Part shown: piece by piece, positions 56,801-64,000 of the stretch
How positions within the stretch are numbered: the first letter of the stretch is position 1
Layout: the number at the start of each line of letters is the position of its first letter
From: Budorcas taxicolor
Taxonomy: Eukaryota > Chordata > Mammalia > Artiodactyla > Bovidae
DNA length: 64,000 nucleotides
Direction of reading: 5' to 3'
NCBI RefSeq assembly: GCF_023091745.1
Contig: NC_068910.1
Location: 1,524,272 to 1,588,271, forward strand
The notes under the pieces: generated by a model
What the model saw: the letters and a program-made list of their open reading frames with translations, nothing else
Told to the model about the DNA's origin: nothing
Databases searched by the model: none
Program-made: the position numbers and the translations under genes

Positions 56801-59800
56801 GGTCGCGTTTCATAGGCATGAAGGCGCCCGTGCACAGGTGTTGGGAAGATTAAATAACGTGCCTAAGAGGAAACAGGCGCTGTGGAGCCAGTCTCCAAAG
56901 CTGGCCGCCCCCACAGCGAGCCCCACCCAGCAGGATTCACATGCGATGAGGTGCCCTCCCTCAGTGACCTCAGGCTGGCTCGGTGAAAACCAAGGAACAC
57001 AGCAGAGGTGATGCTTGGGACTTCCGAGGAAGGGCCATAAAGCCCCGCGGCTGTGCCCACTCCCTGGAGGGTGGGCAAGATGCCGCGTGCGATGCCTGAC
57101 TGCCCACCCTCACGAGACACGTGGGCAGGCCTCCCACTGTCCCCGCATCCCGGCTGAGGGCGGGACACGTGGGTTAGAAGCCACCTGGACCACCAGCTGT
57201 CCTGCGACGCGAGCGCTACCCAAGAATCTCTGGTTGGGCACCACGTGTCCAGCTGGGCCCGGCAGCCCACGGTTGAGTGGGAGGAAAAGCCCCGCTCCGT
57301 CCACCGGGGCACGGAGAACAGCACTCTACAGCGCCGAGCGGGGCACAGCCTGGAGCTGCTTCGCAGGCGCCCAAGGCGCCGCAGCTCTGCCCGAGCGCCC
57401 GCCGGCACGCGTGCCTTCTCCCACCTTGAAGGACCGCTTCTCCATGATGGTGTCGCTGCGGCAGTTGCTGGTGTTGATCTGCAGCTTGGCAGGGTCCTCT
57501 TCCCTGAACCAGAAGGGGACCAAGCCCCAACGCATGGGCGCAATGATCCGCTCGGACGGGTCGGCGTCCTGCCACGAGAAAGGGTGCGGTGCAGCAAGGA
57601 GACGGGAGGGGCCCGCGGACGTTACGGAGGGCTGGCGGCACGCCACGTGGAGGAGGGCATGGCCAGCCCCTCCGGCGCTCTCGCCTGGAGAGCCCCGGGG
57701 ACAGAGGGGCCTGGCGGGCCACAGCCCAAGGGGTCGCGAGAGTCGGACACGCCTGAGCGGCCTGCCCACCACCACCGCCAGTGCCGAAACACAGAGGCGG
57801 CGGCTGTGGACAGGGAGAGCTCCTGCCAGCAGTTCTGAAGACTTCTTTCTCACGACGTGCGTGGCTGGCGCTCTCAGGCAGCCGTGCTTATCAGGACGGT
57901 GACATTCTGCCCGGGGGGTGGGGGGTACAGAGAGGTTCAGCTCCTTAAGCTGGGAGTCAGTGCCGGCCACAGGAGAGACAGGCTCTGAGGCCCTGCACCT
58001 CACGTGGCCCAGCTCTGACAAGGCACACACGACAGGCATCCCACGGAAGGTCCGTGCGAAGACGGGGACACACCGAAGACGTGCCCCATGCCTTGTGAGG
58101 CCACACAGACGCTGAGCAACACGGAGCAAGGCGATGCCACGGGCTACGGCCCTGTACGTGGTGCCACAGGCGTGCTGGGAAAGTTCAGCGGACAGTGATC
58201 TGTGAGAGGGGGCCAAGCGGTCAGCTCCTTGGGAGGGGCAGAAGGGGGATCGGGTGAGGGGGTTCTCGGATTGGACCCCAAAAGAAGAACAGGACTGGGA
58301 CAGAGAAGAGATGGGAGGAGGGACCATAGGGGAAATCAGAGGCCGCGCCAAGAATGGGCAGGAAGTGGTTTCGCGCAGCAAGCATATAGCAAGCCTAGGA
58401 TGCTATTTTTAGGAGGCCCGTTCACAGGGCTGGCCCTCAAGCAGCATGTGAGAGCTTGGCTTTTGAGAGCGCCCCTCTTCCCCTAACTGACTGGGATGGC
58501 ATCCTATGCCCGCTTCAGGCAGGAAACAGGTTCTTGCTGAGCACCAGCTTTCCTTCTGGGCGTCTGGGAGGCTGCTGCGTGCTGGGCAGAGCGCCCACGT
58601 GACCAGCCCCAGCAAACCTGGGGCCTGTGTCTAACGGGTCTCTCTGGGCAGAAACGCTGCACACGAGTTACTACCTCTTTCACTGCTGGAGAAAGAACTT
58701 GCTCGGTGTGTCCCCTGCCAGGGAGGGAGAGCAGATTGTAAAGAAGCCTGGGCATGAGCTTCTCCAGATCTCTACTTGCTTCTCTTCCCCTGCTGACCCG
58801 ACTGTGTATCCCTTCACCGTAATAAACCGTAGCCACGTTACATGCTGCCTTCTAACCAACCTCCAAATGCGAGGGTAGTCTTGGGGCCCCCGCCCTGAAC
58901 GTACGGTTGCTAAACTTTTCTGGGGTACCTGGCCCCCTGAGAATTTGACGAGACCGACAGATTGAAACGCACACACTATTCTCTCGGTACACACGCTGGG
59001 CTGGCACAGGCTGAGCAGCGCGTGCGTGCTGGGCTCTGCTGCAGTGGAACGGTGGGTCTGGTGAGAGAGGGGAGAGGCCTCTACAGCAGATGCGCGCAGA
59101 CTTCTCTCTGGAAGGCTGAATACTAAGTCTTGCCGACTCTGCAGATGCCACGGTCTCTGGCGCGTTAATAACCACTATGACAGGGGCAGAGCAGCCACAG
59201 GCAGCAGGTAAACAGGTGCTGCTGCCCCAGAAAACTCCATGCAGGGAAATGACCAGAGGACCCTGGCTTTCTGCCTCCTGAGACCCTAGACTCCAGGGAA
59301 GAGACAAACCGTACCTGCAAGGCCTTGCCCTAATTCCTCACAGGTGAACGAAACAAAAAGGTGTTCTGAGTCACCAGAATGAAATCCACAGAGAGATGCT
59401 TCCTGCGTCGAATGAGCATGTGGAGCTAAAACTGAGGAGATGGCGGCCTGGCAGAGGAACAAGCAGGCTCTCCTGCGATGGGCCAGACAGTGGGCATCTG
59501 TGGCTTTCTGAGAAAAAAGCTTTCTGCTCTTGCCTGGAGAACCCCAGGGACGGGGGAGCCTGGCGGGCTGCTGTCTATGGGGTTGCACAGAGTCGGACAT
59601 GACTGAAGCGCCTTAGCAACAGCGGCAGCAGAGCCCATACAGTCTCTGCTGCCGCTCAGCTCAACTCTGGCACCCCTGGCACGTCAGAGCAGCCGGGAGC
59701 AAGTGAGCGTGGCTGCCTTCTAATAGAGCTGTCTTATAAACTCAGCGCACAGGACTTGATCGGAAGACCATGGTTTGCTGAGCTCTGGAATAAAGGCAAC

Positions 59801-62800
59801 AATAAGGTCTGGTTAGACGTGTGGCAGGGAGTAGGCACACGCGTGGTAGTTTAATATTTTTCGAGGTTATGACTAAAAAGAATCTGCAAAATCTACATAA
59901 AGGTGACTGGTGAAGCCATGAGGATAAAATTTCTTAGAGAGTAAATCAACCATGGGATGAACCTGCGGGAGGTGGTGGGGGGGAGGGGGTGGAGAAAAAG
60001 GAAAAAAGAGAAATGAGAGGAAAGTGCAGTCCAAGAAAGAGTATCTAGAAAGGATGGCAGGATGGAAAGAGCTGAGAGCAAGGCGCTCCAAGAGCACAGG
60101 AAATCATCTAATAGGATCGTAGGAGGCTTTCCCTTTTTGTTCCAAGCTAATGCATCACTGACTCCATGGACATGTGTTTCAGCAAACTGCAGGAGCTGGT
60201 GATGGACAGGGAGGCCTGGCATGCTGCGGTCCATGGGGTCGCAAAGAGTCGGACACGACTGAGCGACTGAACTGAACTGAATGCCCCAACTGTGCTCTTC
60301 ACAAGATCCCGTCTCATTTCTTTCAAAACCTTGCCTGTATTAACGAGCCAACCCCTCCCCCACACACCACAGAGGCCATGCTTGTCCCACATGCAGTCAG
60401 CTTTCGCAAAGTCACTGCGAACAGCAAGTCAGGGAAACCCAAGAGCTGCTCGGGGGAAATACAGAGTTAGGTGGCCAGGAGCCTGTAGTGATGTTTTCAT
60501 TAACTGGTCCGTATACAACCGTGCCTTCTCTCTATTTCTGTGCACCATATTTAGTATTATGTGTTAGACTTTATTTAACATATATTGTTGGTTCATTAAT
60601 TTTGAACTCATGACCAAGTCACAGTAACTCATGCCTGAGTGAAGCGTCTGACACACGATGTTCTCTGTAAGGCATGTTACCTCCTTCTTGCTTTTAGGAA
60701 TCCTCGCCTGCACTTTACCACTACGCCTGGAGACAATTTTAAACAGTGAGATCGCCGGCAAAAAGCACAGAAATGCAAAAAAACCCAGCAATAAACAGAC
60801 CTCAAGAAAGACATTTGTTTATAGTATAAAAGCCGAAACGAGAAGGTGGAGCTTTGATCTCAGCTGGGAATGTGTATTTGGGAGGCATATTTCACCACTC
60901 TATGTCCACAAGGGACTCGAAAGCAACATGAGTATTATTTTGGGGGGTTCCAAAGTAGGCCAGTGATGTTGCTAAACAGTCTACAATGCAGACAGGTCAG
61001 CTTCCACAACAAACATTTCACTCAGGGTGTCAGCAGTGCCGAGGCTGGGAAACCGTCCTCTTAGAAATTCCACGCATCGCCTTTTAACTTGAGTCGTTCA
61101 CTCGACAACTGTAAACCAAACCCAGGTAAGGGGCTGCCCCACGGGGGGACATGATGAATAGAAAGTACTTCTAAGCCAAAATGCTGAGAATACTGCTCAG
61201 TATTACTCATCTTCTCCTCTGCCCTCTCGGACCTGTGATCAGAACAGCTGGTAGCACTGGGGTTGGACAGGAAGAAGGGGAAGTAGGGTGCAAATCGGCG
61301 GTTTCAAATGCAAATATTACAATCTGAACAGCGCCGGTCTTTGATGATGTGGATTAACAAGCTGAAATGATTCTATTTGGCTTTACGATTCCACAATTTT
61401 TCATTTTCACATAAACGAACACTATTTATCAAAATCAGGAAATCTAGTGATCTTTATAAAATTTATGAGAGGTGACGTCAAAACACGACATCAGGAAATG
61501 CGCAGCACTCACAGGGGAGGAGGGCTGTGTGTGCTCCGGAGCCCCACCGTCCCATTCCTGGTTCCAGGAAGCATCACCGGAGCGGAAGGGTGGACTGGGC
61601 CTTCGTACCAGCTGCCCCTCACCAACTGGGCAACCTGGGACCCCTCACAGTCTTTCTGCACTTGTCTTCACACCTGTTAAGTTTGCTTCCAGCTAACATT
61701 CATTCGATAATGACATGGTACAAAGAGAACCGTGGCTAAACACTGAGACGCCACATACAGTCGGTCCTTGTCTACAGACTATGCTTTCTTCTGAAATGTT
61801 TTATTTTTTCCTTTCCCAGTCAAGGTTTCCCATAGTATTTATTTTGATTTTCTGCTCATTAAAAAGGTTTTTTAGTTTCAACAGGGAAGTATGCCCCGAC
61901 TAAAAATGGCTCGAGTAACTATTTCATGTAAATGGCTTCACTCAACCAAAAAAATCAGTTATCTCGTATGTTGATTTCAAAATATGATCTTCCTAACGTA
62001 AAGATGAACCTGTTGACTACCACATAAGCACAACACTTCTGAAGAGCACGCAACAGGGACTTCCCTGGGGGTCCAGTGGCTAAGACTCTGTGCTTCCACT
62101 ACCGGGGGCGCAGGCTCAGTCCCTGGTCACTGAACACTTTCCCTACATGCTGCACGCTGGGGCCTAAAATGTGAAAAAGAAAAAAGTGAGCAACAGGGGT
62201 TCAGGCAGCTTCATGAAGTGTCTCCTGCGTTAGGGACCAAACTGAAGAAGGAAACAAGCAGGACTTTAAAACATATCAAAGATATTCAAAATATCTAAGA
62301 CATGGAGAAACTATCACTCTCCGGAGTGAAGCACTTTTACTACACTGCACGCATACAGACACTCCCCCCTCTCTCTCAGGACATAAAGCAAGGAAGCAAA
62401 ACATTATAAATCGCTGACCGCTCCAGCACTACAGATGTAGATTCTAGAAACACAAGAAAGCAATGGAACTCTGGAATACCAGACCAAACACCTCTGTTCC
62501 TAGCTTCAGTTAGAGATAAAACAGGCAGAAAGGGTAGAAGCTTCCGCGTTCAAGAAACATCAGAGGCGTTGTAGGCTAGTGTTAGCGCTGCCCTAAGCCT
62601 AGAGAATCTGATAAGCGGGACTCCTCAGGGGCATAGCGATCCCCTTGCTCCTTCTTTTCTTTAAGATCCCTAAACGACCCAGATCAGGCCGGCGCTCACC
62701 TTCTCCAGGTGCAGCCGGGACAGCAGCACCGGGCTGCTGGACCGCGGGCTCTTGTTGTACGAGGGGCAGTACCGGTCGGCGTCCCTCCACTCCGGGAGCC

Positions 62801-62882
62801 GCTGGTGGCCCTGCCGGTCCCGGTAGGCGCAGGCCCGGGCCAGGACCTCCTTGGGCAGGTGGCAGGACGTCCGGCCGCACAT
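50580..62882 (-). CDS. HMCES: HMCES, SRAP-domain abasic-site protection protein (complete coding region, six coding exons)
   Basis: Minus-strand exons in reading order 62882-62700, 57568-57425, 56756-56631, 54952-54771, 52176-51984 and 50816-50580 total 1065 nt: 354 codons and TAG, the length I recall for human. HMCES covalently crosslinks abasic sites in single-stranded DNA at replication forks. The SRAP domain fills about 2-270; catalytic residues are all present: Cys2 (after Met removal), Asn96, Glu127, His210. Motifs MCGRTSCHL, RWGLVPFWF (74-82), NCRSD (96-100), ADGFYEW (122-128), TMAGIFDCWEPP, TVDSC and MPAIL are seen. A Lys/Glu-rich tail ends VAKRPHTQ; the family's reported PCNA-binding motif lies there. 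Residue 211 is Asn where I recall His. Intron 5 has a GC donor. The gene converges on H1-10. Confidence 0.96.
50817..51983 (-). other. HMCES: HMCES intron 6
   Basis: GT-AG intron of 1.2 kb. No repeat or other feature is recognised. Confidence 0.85.
51984..52176 (-). CDS. HMCES: HMCES coding exon 5 (residues 212-276)
   Basis: Acceptor CCCCAG, donor GTAGGGC. It begins MPAILDGEEA and ends HLLAGK; several residues near the end (FPLHLLAGK) differ from the human sequence I recall. Confidence 0.95.
52765..52880 (-). mobile_element. tRNA-derived SINE, minus strand
   Basis: Plus-strand TTTTTGGCTGCACCACACAG to CCGGCCTGCCAGGGAATC is the reverse of the cetartiodactyl SINE with its A-rich tail at the low coordinate side. 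Confidence 0.88.
53650..53855 (+). mobile_element. Bov-tA SINE
   Basis: AGACTTCCCAGGTGGCTCAG head, GATCCCTGGGCTGGGAAGAT, and AGAGCTGGACACAACTGACA end. Full length. Confidence 0.95.
54771..54952 (-). CDS. HMCES: HMCES coding exon 4 (residues 152-211 and part of 212), GC donor
   Basis: Acceptor TTCCAG. The exon ends CACAACAG and the intron begins GCAAGC, so the donor is GC, not GT. The two last bases join G of the next exon to give Arg212. It holds catalytic His210. Confidence 0.93.
54953..57424 (-). other. HMCES: HMCES introns 4 and 3
   Basis: Introns 54953-56630 and 56757-57424 separated by the exon at 56631-56756. No mobile element is recognised with confidence in either. Confidence 0.8.
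56631..56756 (-). CDS. HMCES: HMCES coding exon 3 (residues 110-151)
   Basis: Acceptor CCCCAG, donor GTAGCGG. It contains RRCVVLADGFYEW with catalytic Glu127. Confidence 0.95.
57425..57568 (-). CDS. HMCES: HMCES coding exon 2 (residues 62-109)
   Basis: Acceptor GTGGCAG, donor GTGGGAG on the minus strand. It carries RWGLVP and the NCRSD motif with catalytic Asn96. Confidence 0.95.
57675..57762 (+). mobile_element. Truncated Bov-tA SINE (3' half)
   Basis: CTCTCGCCTGGAGAGCCCCG to GAGAGTCGGACACGCCTGAG. Only the BovA part is left, with CpG-rich changes. Confidence 0.85.
58600..58925 (+). mobile_element. Possible LTR-derived fragment
   Basis: The words TGTGTATCCCTTCACCGTAA, TAAACCGTAGCC and GGTAGTCTTGGGGCCCC resemble the R/U5 end of old mammalian LTRs. 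No clear ends or target duplication. Confidence 0.35.
59527..59615 (+). mobile_element. Truncated Bov-tA SINE (3' half)
   Basis: CTCTTGCCTGGAGAACCCCA to AGAGTCGGACATGACTGAAG. Confidence 0.9.
60146..60285 (+). mobile_element. BovB/Bov-A 3' end
   Basis: GATGGACAGGGAGGCCTGGC and GAGTCGGACACGACTGAGCG followed by an ACTGAACTGAACTGAA tail, the standard BovB terminus. Confidence 0.92.
62056..62190 (+). mobile_element. tRNA-derived SINE with A-rich tail
   Basis: GGGACTTCCCTGGGGGTCCA head, CAGGCTCAGTCCCTGGTCAC box B, ending in a GAAAAAGAAAAAAG tail. Confidence 0.88.
62700..62882 (-). CDS. HMCES: HMCES coding exon 1 (residues 1-61)
   Basis: ATG at 62882-62880 opens MCGRTSCHLP; an in-frame Met five codons upstream (MGAPRM) is rejected because Cys2 must be exposed at the N-terminus for catalysis. 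The donor on the minus strand is GTGAGCG. Noncoding exon 1 is not resolved; a CAG/GG at about 62915 could be its acceptor. Confidence 0.95.
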
Positions 62883-63199
62883 CCTCGGCGCCCCCACCGC
62901 GGGCCCTGCGCGCGGGGACGGAAGGAGTCGGACTCGGGCCTCGCCCCACGCGGCCCGCCTCTCCCCAGCCCCGGCCCCGGCCCGCGCGCCCGGCTCCCGG
63001 GGACGCCGCCCGCCTCGCGTTCCGGCCCGGCCCGTCGACAGAAGGGAGCCCGCTCCGCCTGGGCCGCCTCCCGCCCAGCCGCGCCGCCGCCCCCAGCCCC
63101 GCTCCGCCCGCTCCAGGACCGCTGACCCTGAGAGCCGAGCGCCGCCGCCGCCCGCGCCCGCCGCGACTCACCCGCAGCTCACCCGTCGCTCTCGCGCGC

Positions 63200-63915
63200 C
63201 CGCGCCTGGCCCCGCCCCCAGCGCCCGCCCGGCCCCGCCCCCAGCGCCCGCCCGGCCCCGCCCCCAGCGCCCGCCCGGCCCCGCCCCCAGCGCCCGCCCG
63301 GCCCCGCCCCCAGCACCGCCCGGCCCCGCCCCAGCGCCGCCCGGCCCCGCCCCAGCACCGCCCGGCCCCGCCCCAGCACCGCCCGGCCCCGCCCCAGCGC
63401 CGCCCGGCCCCGCCCCAGCACCGCCCGGCCCCGCCCCGTGACAGGCTTCGCCCCAGCGCCGCCCGGCCCCGCCCCAGCACCGCCCGGCCCCGCCCCAGCG
63501 CCGCCCGGCCCCGCCCCCAGCACCGCCCGGCCCCGCCCCAGCGCCGCCCGGCCCCGCCCCAGCGCCGCATGGCCCCGCCCCAGCGCCCGCCCGGCCCCGC
63601 CCCCAGCGCCCGCCCGGCCCCGCCCCAGCGCCGCCCGGCCCCGCCCCAGCGCCCGCCCGGCCCCGCCCCCAGCGCCCGCCCGGCCCCGCCCCCAGCACCG
63701 CCCGGCCCCGCCCCAGCGCCGCCCGGCCCCGCCCCAGCGCCGCCCGGCCCCGCCCCAGCGCCGCCCGGCCCCGCCCCGTGACAGGCTTCGCCCCAGCGCC
63801 GCCTGGCCCCGCCCCAGCGCCGCCTGGCCCCGCCCCAGCGCCGCCTGGCCCCGCCCCAGCGCCGCCTGGCCCCGCCCCAGCGCCGCCTGGCCCCGCCCCG
63901 TGACAGGCTTCGCCC
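63200..63915. repeat. GC-box minisatellite, about 33 units of 20-23 bp
   Basis: Units of the form CGGCCCCGCCCCAGCGCCGC vary only slightly (AGCGCC or AGCACC, four or five Cs, CCTGG in place of CCCGG). Each unit carries a GGGGCGGGG-type Sp1 site. A variant joint GTGACAGGCTTCGCCCC occurs at 63438, 63778 and 63900, dividing the array into blocks. The array translates to low-complexity Pro/Ala/Arg frames, which are not real proteins. Confidence 0.96.
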
Positions 63916-64000
63916 CGCGCGCGCCGGCGGCTCCTCCCGGCCCGCGCTGCGCCCAGGGACTCCCTGGGAACGTGGCTCTCCTGAAAGCGCCCGACAAGGA

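Larger units (their letters stand above)
57569..62699 (-). other. HMCES: HMCES intron 2
   Basis: 5.1 kb holding a truncated Bov-tA (57675-57762), a possible LTR fragment (58600-58925), another truncated Bov-tA (59527-59615), a BovB/Bov-A 3' end (60146-60285) and a SINE (62056-62190). The parts 60286-62055 and 62191-62699 are AT-rich and show nothing else. Confidence 0.8.
62640..64000. promoter_or_regulatory. HMCES: HMCES CpG island and promoter side
   Basis: From about 62.65 kb to the window end the DNA is CpG-rich and covers coding exon 1 and its upstream side on the minus strand. The transcription start is not visible but should lie between 62.9 and 64.0 kb. Confidence 0.75.

Noticed and set aside
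62895..62897. In-frame upstream Met of HMCES (MGAPRM...)
   Set aside because: SRAP catalysis needs Cys2 at the mature N-terminus, so the start at 62882 is required.
62645..63781. Very long open frames over the promoter-side array (378, 323 and 272 codons)
   Set aside because: They translate the GC-box minisatellite into Pro/Ala/Arg or Gly/Ala/Arg repeats in several frames and both strands; this is low complexity, not coding.

Overview
This is a mammalian nuclear DNA window, almost certainly from a ruminant (bovid-like). It holds BovB LINE segments (1-955; 27131-27570 on the minus strand) and several Bov-tA tRNA-derived SINEs (12088, 17645, 32188, 53650), which I know as ruminant-specific. 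Genes have GT-AG introns, CpG-island promoters and AATAAA poly(A) signals. I cannot name the species from sequence alone.

Layout. (1) 1-21575, plus strand: the 3' part of RAB7A. The window opens inside intron 1; all five coding exons are present and join to an intact 207-codon frame, followed by a 3'UTR with two poly(A) signals. (2) 21575-40300: gene-poor DNA with an L1/SINE nest, two minus-strand solo LTRs of an endogenous retrovirus family, a mariner-like duplicate, an orphan CpG island (33.15-33.8 kb) carrying a duplicated 70-bp unit, and old mammalian repeats. (3) 40300-42330, plus strand: single-exon H1-10 (histone H1X) in its own CpG island. (4) 42330-49150: gene-poor, with an L1 remnant and a second orphan CpG island (48.48-49.08 kb) that has two inverted CCAAT boxes and an octamer. 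(5) 49160-64000, minus strand: HMCES, six coding exons joining to an intact 354-codon frame. Its 3'UTR contains a CA-rich composite minisatellite and its promoter side contains a roughly 700-bp GC-box minisatellite that reaches almost to the window end.

The three proteins do not form a pathway: RAB7A is a late-endosome GTPase, H1-10 a linker histone, and HMCES a shield for abasic sites in single-stranded DNA. The order RAB7A(+), H1-10(+), HMCES(-) matches what I recall for mouse and differs from human, where other genes lie between RAB7A and the HMCES/H1-10 pair.

No wholly new system was found. The best leads are the orphan promoter at 48.6 kb, the duplicated palindrome CpG island at 33.5 kb, the GC-AG intron in HMCES, the two minisatellites bounding HMCES, and the LTR/mariner neighbourhood at 24-30 kb.
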